Shown in pieces: positions 51,302 through 58,871 of a stretch of DNA of 64,000 bases. Position 1 is the stretch's first letter. Every line of letters begins with the position of its first letter. A program made the translations under genes and the position numbers. The DNA is from CBDFGS01 sp965247255 (GTDB lineage Bacteria > Chloroflexota > Dehalococcoidia > Lucifugimonadales > CAUZJF01): NCBI GenBank assembly GCA_965247255.1, contig CBDFGS010000010.1, forward strand, positions 372,001 to 436,000, in the 5' to 3' direction. The notes under the pieces are model-generated. The model was not told the origin of the DNA, ran no database searches, and saw only the letters and a list, made by a program, of their open reading frames with translations.

Positions 51302-53641
51302 TTAGGCTGGCTTCGCAATCGGCATCAGGCTTAGAGTCGCTGTGGACGACGCTTCGACCGCGCCGGGGGACCACGCGACAGGTACGCCCTCCCCGCGGAT
51401 CCAGTATGGGAGGAGGTCGTCGTAGTGCGGTGACAGCGGGTTCGCAGACTGGCCCCCCGGGATGGAGAAACGCGAGGCATCCCAGTTCCCGACATCGATT
51501 ACCATGCGCATGGATGCGATGGCCAACGGGTTGGCGGTCGGTGAGTCCGGCGGAGGTGCAGCCTGAGAGACCGTGTTAGCGTCGCCTCCCCAGGGGACTG
51601 GCCCGAGGTTGAAGATGCTACCGAAAAAGCGCCGCGCACCCACAGGATGGCGCAAGGTCAGCGGGCGAACTCGGCCCCATTTCCATCCGCCGGGGTCGTT
51701 GCCATGGTGCCTCCTTAGGAAGTCCACGGCCGAGGCCATGACGTCGTCGATTATCGAGTCCCAGCCCTCGTCGAACCATCCCTCAGGCTTATCTCCCAGA
51801 AGTCGCACCAGGTGACCTACCCTCCTCACGGAGAAGAATGTGTGTGGAGGCAGCAAGGCAAATCCCTGCCCGATGGCCCAAGGGTAGGATTCCGGCGCCT
51901 TCGCCTTCGCCAGTCGCGACGAAAGCTCGGCGACTACTAGCTGGAACACCGTCGCTCCGGCAGAATCTGCCGCAACTTCGCCATTCCACTCCCGCAGCAG
52001 GTCCCGCGCTTGGCGGGAGTCACTGTTCTCGGTGTCGCCGGACAGCAACGTATCCCGCATCTCTCGCCACGGCAGAGACTTCTGGTCCATTTGGAGCTCC
52101 ATAGTCAGACCGGCCTGCCAGTCGCTGCGCTCGCCCAGAGCCTCGAAGAGCCGTGCCGCCCGGTAACCGTCGACCCAGTCGACGCCGAGGAACGGCCCGT
52201 CGCCATCGACAGCGGGCTGATTGTTGGCCGTCGCGAGGATCCCGCCGGGTGGATTCAACTCATGGGGCAGATCGTCGAACGGAACGAGATCGTCTTCCCA
52301 CTCCCCGCGCGCCTCCCACCCCGCGGCCGGAACGGTACCCCAGCTATCGCGCCGCTTCGGGACGTCTCCCACCAGCTGCGCACCAATGGCGCCCGTGGTA
52401 TCGGCGTAGACCGTATTGAGCGACATATAGGGCCACTCCCTGAACAGGTCCCGGAACTCTTGAAACGAGCTGACCTTGTGCACCCCCAGAAATCCATTCG
52501 CCTGACGGCTCTCCAGCCATGTCGCCTTGAGCGAGACAGCTTCAAACCCCGAGTCCAATGCCGGTCCAATGATGGGCCCCCGGGGAGTGACCACGATGTC
52601 CTCCACCACGTCAGGCAGGCCCTTCACCTTGATTACCTCTTCTCGTACTTCGCAGGGGACGAAACCCTCGACCTGGCGGACGCTGCGGCCGTCCGGACCA
52701 AGCTCCTCTATGAACAGGTCTGTATTGTCGACCAGACCGGCCGTTATCCCCCAGGCCGCGGACCCGTTGTGGCCGGCTGGGAACGCGGGGGCGCCCGCGA
52801 AAGCAGCTCCGCCCACTTCCCAATCAGGAGTCCGCAGGTGCGCCAGGTACCAGTGTGGTGGAAGCGACGGAGCCAGATGCATGTCGTTGGCGAGCATTGG
52901 CCTGCCTGTCGCCGTGCGAGACGAGTCGAGGACCCAGTTGTTCGACCCACCCCCGCCTCCGCCGGCTGCGCCGAGGGCATTCATGTCCGCGGCGAGTCTC
53001 TCCAGCGGGGGTCCTGCCGGCGCGCCCGGCGGTACGGACACTGGCTGCCACTCGGGATACGTGGGGTCGAGCGCCTGTAGTGCCTCCGCGCCATCATTCT
53101 TGAGGATTTGAAGTCGCGCCAACTCGACGTCCCAGTTGGACGCTAACGCGAACGCCTGGAACTTGGAGACGCCGATCGCGTCCGCGGCTGTGTAAGGCGT
53201 CGCCTTCGAGCGTAACAAAGTGAACTCGTGGGCGTGGCGCCGGCATCCGAACTCGGCGCCTTCGTTGACTCCGCGGGCGTACGCCTCCAGCATGCTGCGG
53301 TGGGCCGGACGCAGAATCTGAAGCTGCTCTGAGGCGCTGCGGAAGAATCCTATGCGCCGCGAGAGCCTGTCTATCGCGAGGCCCCTCGGGCCGATTACCT
53401 CCGATAGGGTGCCTCGCACCACGCGGCTCAGCCCTTCGAGCTGAAAGCGCCGGTCTTGACCCTGGCAGAAACCGAGCCCGTACCAGGCGTCGACGTCGTT
53501 CTCCGCCTCAATGCAGGGTATTCCGTGGCGGTCGCGCCGGACCAGCACCGGCCGCTCTACACCCGGCACTCTGAGGGAGCCCGAAGTTCTGGGCAGGCGG
53601 CGTCCGAGCAGCAAGCGGAACACCAGCCGGGGGAGATTCAT
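51302..53641 (-). CDS. Penicillin-acylase-family (Ntn) hydrolase
   Basis: 779 residues. The alpha part contains G-L-G-F-C-Q-G-Q-D-R-R-F-Q-L-E (about 55-69). The cleavage and nucleophile site is G-G-G-S233-N-N-W-V, where Ser233 would become the new N-terminus after autoproteolysis. A-N-D-M-H-L and the beta-part N-N-Q-P are typical. These enzymes cut amide bonds of penicillins or N-acyl-homoserine lactones. No clear signal peptide is seen, and the substrate is open. Twelve bases downstream of lipB. Confidence 0.9.
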   Translation of the reverse strand: MNLPRLVFRLLLGRRLPRTSGSLRVPGVERPVLVRRDRHGIPCIEAENDVDAWYGLGFCQGQDRRFQLEGLSRVVRGTLSEVIGPRGLAIDRLSRRIGFFRSASEQLQILRPAHRSMLEAYARGVNEGAEFGCRRHAHEFTLLRSKATPYTAADAIGVSKFQAFALASNWDVELARLQILKNDGAEALQALDPTYPEWQPVSVPPGAPAGPPLERLAADMNALGAAGGGGGGSNNWVLDSSRTATGRPMLANDMHLAPSLPPHWYLAHLRTPDWEVGGAAFAGAPAFPAGHNGSAAWGITAGLVDNTDLFIEELGPDGRSVRQVEGFVPCEVREEVIKVKGLPDVVEDIVVTPRGPIIGPALDSGFEAVSLKATWLESRQANGFLGVHKVSSFQEFRDLFREWPYMSLNTVYADTTGAIGAQLVGDVPKRRDSWGTVPAAGWEARGEWEDDLVPFDDLPHELNPPGGILATANNQPAVDGDGPFLGVDWVDGYRAARLFEALGERSDWQAGLTMELQMDQKSLPWREMRDTLLSGDTENSDSRQARDLLREWNGEVAADSAGATVFQLVVAELSSRLAKAKAPESYPWAIGQGFALLPPHTFFSVRRVGHLVRLLGDKPEGWFDEGWDSIIDDVMASAVDFLRRHHGNDPGGWKWGRVRPLTLRHPVGARRFFGSIFNLGPVPWGGDANTVSQAAPPPDSPTANPLAIASMRMVIDVGNWDASRFSIPGGQSANPLSPHYDDLLPYWIRGEGVPVAWSPGAVEASSTATLSLMPIAKPA

Positions 53642-53653
53642 GTGGACCGGGTC

Positions 53654-54343
53654 TTAGGTGACCGCTGCATGGGTCGCGTAGGAGCGGTCCTCCACGTCGT
53701 CGATGCCCGTCCAGCGAAGGGATAGACCGAAGACTCGCGAGAACTCTCGTGCGAGCACCGGCAACACGGCCCTCACGTCGATGCCGGCCGAAAAAGCGGC
53801 CATAGATGCGACGCGTGTGCCCGGTGCGCCGCAGGGCACGATGTGACCGAAGAAGGAGAGGTCGGGGTCGACGTTGAGAGCGAAACCGTGGGTGGTGACG
53901 CCGCGGCTCACCTTGACGCCGATGGCGGCGATCTTGGCATCGCCCACCCACACCCCGGTGGGACGTTTTCCGCTGTGCGCGCTGATCTCAAACTCGCCGA
54001 GCGTCGCGATAAGCATTTCCTCAAGCGCTGTGACATATCTGAGCGGGCCACCACCCCATCGCCGGAGATCAAGGATGGGATATCCCACTAGCTGGCCCGG
54101 CCCATGGTACGTGACCTCTCCACCCCGGTCGACGTGGTGCACCTCGACACCCAGCGTCTCCCGGTCAGCAATGATGTCTTCTTCCTTACCTCGCCGGCCT
54201 AGCGTGTACACGTGCGGGTGTTGCAGTAGCAATAGCGCGCCGGGCACCGCACCCTCCACGACCCGCCGGTGCAGGGTCTCCTGCAGCTCCCGTGCAATGA
54301 GGTAGTCAAGGGAGCCGGCGTCGATGGCAATCAACTCTTCCAT
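53654..54343 (-). CDS. lipB: Octanoyltransferase LipB
   Basis: 229 residues. It moves octanoyl groups from acyl carrier protein to lipoyl domains. R-G-G-E-V-T-Y-H-G-P-G-Q-L-V-G-Y-P is the substrate loop, and the catalytic Lys lies in A-I-G-V-K-V-S-R-G-V-T-T-H-G. The thioester-forming Cys is in G-H-I-V-P-C-G-A-P. No lipA nearby. Downstream of the regulator gene by 45 bases. Confidence 0.95.
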   Translation of the reverse strand: MEELIAIDAGSLDYLIARELQETLHRRVVEGAVPGALLLLQHPHVYTLGRRGKEEDIIADRETLGVEVHHVDRGGEVTYHGPGQLVGYPILDLRRWGGGPLRYVTALEEMLIATLGEFEISAHSGKRPTGVWVGDAKIAAIGVKVSRGVTTHGFALNVDPDLSFFGHIVPCGAPGTRVASMAAFSAGIDVRAVLPVLAREFSRVFGLSLRWTGIDDVEDRSYATHAAVT

Positions 54344-54388
54344 TAGGGTTACACGGCGAGCCTGAACAAGCTCATGCTATGACCTGAG

Positions 54389-55057
54389 CTAGTCCGGCGC
54401 CTTGAAACGGTATCCCACCATCCACACCGTCTCGATGAACTGGTGGTCCGCATCCTCGATCTTGCTGCGGAGGCGTCTTATGTGAACGTCCACCGTTCGG
54501 GTGCCGCCGAGGTAGTCGTAGCCCCATATCCTCTCCAACAGCGCCTCCCGCGAGAACACACGGCCGGGATTCGTCGCCATGAGGAGAAGCAGCTCATACT
54601 CCTTGAAGCGCAGGTTAACCCGCTGGCCTCTTACCGCGACTTCGTAGCTGGCGGGGTTGATCTGCATGTCGTGGATCCGTATGACTTCGTCGCCGCCCAG
54701 CTTCCCTATGCGGTTGAGCACCCATCTGGACCGGGCTACCACCTCTTCTGTGCGTAAGGGAAGCAGGATGAAATCGTTGAGCCCAAGTGTGGGGTCTAGG
54801 TCGCTTACGCGGTGCTCTTCTACAAAGGCGATCACCGGCAACCTCAGGTCCGAGCATCGGCGTAGACACTGGGCCAGCTCAGCCTTCGGCAGCGATGCGC
54901 TCTCGACGAGCGCCAGGCTCGGAGTCGTGTCAGGACCGAGGTCATCGAGGTCGGAAGCGCCCGCGATCATCAACGCGTCGATGCCCGCGGCGCGGAGCAT
55001 TCCCACCGCATCTCGGGCCGACCCTTCCTCATGCAGATGTACGGGGCCAATAGTCAT
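54389..55057 (-). CDS. OmpR-type winged-helix regulator with degenerate receiver
   Basis: 222 residues from ATG 55057, behind a TATACT box at 55085-55090. An ATG-like upstream extension was rejected. Residues 1-120 keep the receiver fold outline but not its chemistry: where D-L-x-L-P is expected there is V-E-S-A-S-L-P (51-57), so the phospho-Asp is missing. The K-P-x switch is L-L-P-L. Residues 125-222 are a full winged helix (L-R-F-K-E-Y-E-L-L-L-L-M, then V-D-V-H-I-R-R-L-R-S-K-I and G-Y-R-F). No histidine kinase is adjacent. It is probably phosphorylation-independent, like actinobacterial GlnR. Confidence 0.85.
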   Translation of the reverse strand: MTIGPVHLHEEGSARDAVGMLRAAGIDALMIAGASDLDDLGPDTTPSLALVESASLPKAELAQCLRRCSDLRLPVIAFVEEHRVSDLDPTLGLNDFILLPLRTEEVVARSRWVLNRIGKLGGDEVIRIHDMQINPASYEVAVRGQRVNLRFKEYELLLLMATNPGRVFSREALLERIWGYDYLGGTRTVDVHIRRLRSKIEDADHQFIETVWMVGYRFKAPD

Positions 55058-55163
55058 GAAAACTACCTGATCTTTGGGGCGCCCAGTATACCAGAGCAAA
55101 TGGCCTAACGGCGGCAAAACCGGTCGGTCTCGATAGGCTTGTTTGGCCCCGTGGGCAGGGCCG

Positions 55164-56027
55164 CTATTTCGTGGTAGCGTCGGTCTCGATGGGGGTGCCT
55201 GAGGCGTTGCCCCACTCGGTCCAAGAACCGTCGTAATTTCGCACCCTGGGATAGCCGAGAAGATATTTGAGAACGAACCAGCTATATGATGCCCTGACGC
55301 CCAATCTGCAATACGGGACGACCTCCTGGTCCGGGTTGAGACCGCTGTCCGCGTACAGCCTCCTCATATCTTCCTCGGGCTTGAACGTACCGTCCTCTGC
55401 CACTCCGTCGTCCCACGGAACGTTGACGGCACCCGGGATCCGGCCCTTACGGTAGATGTCAGGCTGGGGCGTGCCCGGGGCCGATGTGAGTAAACCCGCG
55501 TACTCTTCGTGAGTCCGCGTGTCCAGTGGTCTGACGCCCTGGCTACCTAGATTCGAAACGATATAGTCCTTCATCGCCCTGATCGAACGGTCAGGGGCGG
55601 CCGCCTTGTACTGTGCCCGAGCCGGAAGCGGGACGTCCTTGGAGAGCGGCCGATCTTCCCCTCTCCATTTGCTTCGGCCCCCGTTCATTATCCGGACGTC
55701 TTCATGGCGATAGTACTTGAGGACCCAAAACGCCCAGGTAGCGGAGCGGTTGTTCCCGTCGCCATATAGAACGATGGTGGTCTGGTTGCGTATGCCGGAC
55801 CGCCCCAGTAGCTCCTCGATCTGGGCAAGACCCGGTATGTCTCGCCGCACCTGGTCTTCCAGGTCGGTGTGCAGGGCCCACCCGATGGCGCCCGGCACGT
55901 GGCCCTGGTTGTATTCCGCCTCTAGGTCGGTGTTGACTTCGACCACCGCGACCCCCGGGGCATCGACGTGTTCCGACACCCACTGAGTGCTAACCAGGAC
56001 CTCTGGATGGGCGTAAGAGCCGGTCAC
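55164..56027 (-). CDS. Two-domain sulfurtransferase (rhodanese, SseA type)
   Basis: 287 residues from GTG 56027, with AAGGAG seven bases upstream. The ATG-like start at 56078 overlaps the upstream gene and was rejected. An inactive N-terminal rhodanese domain (about 8-125) and an active C-terminal one (about 150-285) are present. The active-site loop is C240-R-L-G-V-R, which fits a thiosulfate rather than mercaptopyruvate enzyme. Follows the enolase-superfamily gene on the same transcript. Confidence 0.92.
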   Translation of the reverse strand: MTGSYAHPEVLVSTQWVSEHVDAPGVAVVEVNTDLEAEYNQGHVPGAIGWALHTDLEDQVRRDIPGLAQIEELLGRSGIRNQTTIVLYGDGNNRSATWAFWVLKYYRHEDVRIMNGGRSKWRGEDRPLSKDVPLPARAQYKAAAPDRSIRAMKDYIVSNLGSQGVRPLDTRTHEEYAGLLTSAPGTPQPDIYRKGRIPGAVNVPWDDGVAEDGTFKPEEDMRRLYADSGLNPDQEVVPYCRLGVRASYSWFVLKYLLGYPRVRNYDGSWTEWGNASGTPIETDATTK

Positions 56028-56058
56028 TGAGATTCTCCTTCGGTTAGAGCGCTGTCCG

Positions 56059-57153
56059 TTAGACCGACCATCTCTCAACTGCGTAGGGGTCTAGCTCAAG
56101 CCCAAGCCCGGGCCTGTCTCTGAAGGGAGCGGACATCCCATCCCTCTGCTCCGGGAGCTCCGTATACCACACCTCGTCGGCGTCGCGCTCGATCTTCAGC
56201 TCCTCAATCGCCTTGAGATTGGTTATGGCGCACCCAAGGTGGAGGGAGACCTGTTCGAAGCCATGCGTGGTCATCGGCACGTTGAATGCCTGGGCCATGT
56301 GGGCGACCTTCAGCCACTCAGTCACGCCCCCTACCCGCCCAACGTCGGCCTGGACTATGTCCACCGCGCCCTGTGACAGCAGCTCCTTGAAACCATATTT
56401 GGAGAACTCGTGCTCCCCGGAGGCGATGGGGATGGTGCTGGCCCTCTTGACCTCGGCTAGCCCGGCGATGTCGTCGGCCGTAACCGGCTCCTCGAACCAG
56501 CCGACCTGGGACTGCTCGAACTCCGCCGCCATGTATATAGCCTGCTTCGCGTAGTAGCCATTGTTGGCGTCGACGTACAACGCCACGTCGTCGCCCACTG
56601 CCTTCCTCACCGCGGCGACCCGATCGATGTCCTCCCTCTCGGAGCGCCCGGATTCTTTGCCGACCTTCATCTTCAGCCGCTTGACGCCCTGCTCCACATA
56701 GCCGGTCATCTCATCTACAAGCTCGTCTGAAGAGTAGTGCGTCCATCCGCCGCTCCCGTAGATCGGAACTTCGTTTGAGTACTCCCCGAGGAGCCGGTAC
56801 AAAGGCAACTGCAGCGCCTTGGCCTTCAGGTCCCACAGCCCGATGTCTATCGCCGATAGCGCGCAGAGGGCCACGCCCTTTCGACCGTATCCACGCACAG
56901 CCCGAAACATTTCGTCCCACAGCTTTTCGATGTTGAACGGGTCCTCGTCGAGCAACAGCCCTTTGAGACCCTTCTCCACCACGTCGCGCACCCCTGGCGA
57001 AGCCTGCCCGATCCCCAGTCCCTCCACGTCGACGTCGGTCTTCAGGTGGACGAACAGCTGTCCTCGCCCGCCGGGGCTCGATGCCGTGGCGTCCTGCCAC
57101 GCCTGGGCGTGAGGATAGTAAAGCTCGGTGGTGGTGACGTCGGTGATCTTCAA
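56059..57153 (-). CDS. Mandelate-racemase-type enolase-superfamily dehydratase/racemase
   Basis: 364 residues from ATG 57153 (AGGAGAGG upstream). Catalytic residues are K161-x-K163, D195 (V-D-A-N-N), E221 (F-E-E-P), E247 (S-G-E-H) and H297 (T-T-H-G-F). The Lys-plus-His pair puts it in the mandelate racemase subgroup, whose members mostly dehydrate sugar acids. The substrate cannot be set from sequence. It starts the operon with the rhodanese. Confidence 0.9.
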   Translation of the reverse strand: MKITDVTTTELYYPHAQAWQDATASSPGGRGQLFVHLKTDVDVEGLGIGQASPGVRDVVEKGLKGLLLDEDPFNIEKLWDEMFRAVRGYGRKGVALCALSAIDIGLWDLKAKALQLPLYRLLGEYSNEVPIYGSGGWTHYSSDELVDEMTGYVEQGVKRLKMKVGKESGRSEREDIDRVAAVRKAVGDDVALYVDANNGYYAKQAIYMAAEFEQSQVGWFEEPVTADDIAGLAEVKRASTIPIASGEHEFSKYGFKELLSQGAVDIVQADVGRVGGVTEWLKVAHMAQAFNVPMTTHGFEQVSLHLGCAITNLKAIEELKIERDADEVWYTELPEQRDGMSAPFRDRPGLGLELDPYAVERWSV

Positions 57154-57188
57154 AGCCTCTCCTAGCTGGTGGGGACGGAGCGCCTAGC

Positions 57189-57217
57189 AGTATAGTTTGG
57201 GCCTTGGGTGGGGTCAA
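57189..57217 (-). promoter_or_regulatory. Promoter of the enolase-superfamily/rhodanese unit
   Basis: Minus strand TTGACC (57212-57217), 17 bases, TATACT (57189-57194). Confidence 0.7.
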
Positions 57218-57312
57218 ACAGTAATTGCTGGTTGGACCTCGTACCGCCGCGAACCCAATCCCCGACCCTCGCGCAGCTACGACTTCCTATGTTCGGCACC
57301 GTATGCCGATGC

Positions 57313-57318
57313 TATACT
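57313..57318 (+). promoter_or_regulatory. -10 box of the tRNA-Ser pair
   Basis: TATACT, 15 bases before the first tRNA. No clear -35. Confidence 0.45.
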
Positions 57319-57333
57319 GTTTCTGTCGTAGCG

Positions 57334-57423
57334 GGAGAGGTGGCCGAGTGGTTTAAGGCGCTGGTCTCGAAAACCAGTATGGGAGCAATCTCATCGTGGG
57401 TTCGAATCCCACCCTCTCCGCCA
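57334..57423 (+). tRNA. tRNA-Ser (anticodon CGA)
   Basis: 90 bases with encoded CCA. Acceptor GGAGAGG pairs with CCTCTCC, discriminator G. The anticodon loop CTCGAAA lies between CTGGT and ACCAG. A long variable arm and the T loop GTTCGAATC identify a class II serine tRNA. Confidence 0.95.
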
Positions 57424-57487
57424 GGAACGATGAGCCGGGCGTCAGGCCCTGGTTCCCGGGACTTTCCAAAAGTGCGTGGCGGCTCCC

Positions 57488-57580
57488 GGAGAGGTGCTAG
57501 AGCGGCCGAATAGGCGCGACTGGAAATCGCGTGTCCCGTTAATTGCGGGACCATGGGTTCGAATCCCATCCTCTCCGCCA
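57488..57580 (+). tRNA. tRNA-Ser (anticodon GGA)
   Basis: 93 bases with encoded CCA. Same acceptor stem as the upstream tRNA. The anticodon loop CTGGAAA lies between CGCGA and TCGCG. Long variable arm CCCGTTAATTGCGGG. Probably co-transcribed with the CGA tRNA 64 bases upstream. Confidence 0.95.
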
Positions 57581-57729
57581 TTGTTTCGGCGACTGCGCCT
57601 CTGCCAGCAAGCCGCCAGACGCTTGGCGCGTGCTTGTGCCAGCGGTGCTTATGTGGCGCCCGCCAGGAACGCGATTCGTTGGCTCCAACGAGACCCAGGG
57701 CGGCCTATTTGTAGCTGGTCGCCCTGTGC

Positions 57730-57735
57730 TATGAT
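57730..57735 (+). promoter_or_regulatory. -10 box of the dprA operon
   Basis: TATGAT, 11 bases before ATG 57747, giving a leader of about five bases. TTTGTA 16 bases upstream is a weak -35. Confidence 0.4.
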
Positions 57736-57746
57736 GGAAATTAGCT

Positions 57747-58865
57747 ATGATTGAAAGAGAACGTAAGTTTTGGGTTGCGTTCAGCCGCATCCCCCGAATC
57801 GGTCGCGCGCGCTTCAAGCTGATGGAAGGCCACTTCGGCACCCTGGAGCACGCTTGGAATGCGTCGGTCGCTGAGCTAAAGGCAGCGGGTCTCGATAGCC
57901 GCAGCGCCGGTTTGGCGGGCTCGCGCAGGCCCGACATCGACCCCGACGCAGAGCTAAAACGACTCTCGGACGTTGGCGTGCGAGCCATCACCTGGCACGA
58001 TGACGAATACCCAGCCAGGCTGAAGGAGATCTACGACCTCCCGCCTGTGCTGTATGTAAAAGGAGAGCTGACCCCAGAGGATGAGCGCTCCGTTTCGGTC
58101 GTTGGGACTCGCATACCCACGGCCTATGGCAAAGAGTGCGCTTACAACATCGCGGGGGACCTGGCCCGGTCCGGGGTTACCATCGTCAGCGGCCTCGCGT
58201 TTGGCGTCGATGCCGTTGCCCACCGCGCCGCTCTGGACGCCGAGCAGCGGACCATAGCGGTCATGGGGCACGGCCTCGACCGCGTATACCCGAGGCAGCA
58301 CGCCGACCTAGCCGAGGAGATAAGCCGCCACGGGGCCCTGGTGTCTGAGCATCCATTGGGCACGCGTCCCGACGCCCAGAATTTCCCGCGACGCAATCGG
58401 ATTCTAAGCGGGATGACCCTGGGTACGGTGGTGATCGAGGCCGGGGATGGCAGCGGCGCCCTCATAACCGCGAGCCACGCTCTGGAGCAGAACAGAGAAG
58501 TCTTCGCCGTGCCGGGCAACATCCGCTCGCCGGCCAGCCGAGGGACCAACCGACTGATCAGGGACTCTGCCGCAAAGCTAATAGTCGACCACAAGGACGT
58601 GTTGGAGGAGCTTAACCTCTCGTCAGTCGGGCAGCAGCTTGAGATGACCGCTTTCTTTCCGGAGGACGAGACCGAGGCGGAGCTTATCCGCCATGTCTCC
58701 TATGACCCTATACACATAGACGAGATCATACGCGCCTCAGGGAAAGAGATAGCTCAGGCTAGCAGCGCCCTTGCGATGTTGGAACTGAAAGGCGTCGTGA
58801 AGCAGGTGGGCGCCATGAACTACATCAGATTGAAGGAGACAGCCGCAGAGTTTCAGGCGGTGTGA
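57747..58865 (+). CDS. dprA: DNA-processing protein DprA/Smf
   Basis: 372 residues. An N-terminal SAM-like domain precedes the Rossmann core (V-V-G-T-R near 115, V-S-G-L-A-F-G-V-D-A-V-A-H-R, F-P-R-R-N-R-I-L-S-G, S-G-A-L-I-T-A). A C-terminal winged helix starts at about 315. DprA loads RecA onto incoming single-stranded DNA in transformation. Six bases before topA, a common pairing. Confidence 0.96.
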   Translation: MIERERKFWVAFSRIPRIGRARFKLMEGHFGTLEHAWNASVAELKAAGLDSRSAGLAGSRRPDIDPDAELKRLSDVGVRAITWHDDEYPARLKEIYDLPPVLYVKGELTPEDERSVSVVGTRIPTAYGKECAYNIAGDLARSGVTIVSGLAFGVDAVAHRAALDAEQRTIAVMGHGLDRVYPRQHADLAEEISRHGALVSEHPLGTRPDAQNFPRRNRILSGMTLGTVVIEAGDGSGALITASHALEQNREVFAVPGNIRSPASRGTNRLIRDSAAKLIVDHKDVLEELNLSSVGQQLEMTAFFPEDETEAELIRHVSYDPIHIDEIIRASGKEIAQASSALAMLELKGVVKQVGAMNYIRLKETAAEFQAV

Positions 58866-58871
58866 GGCACA

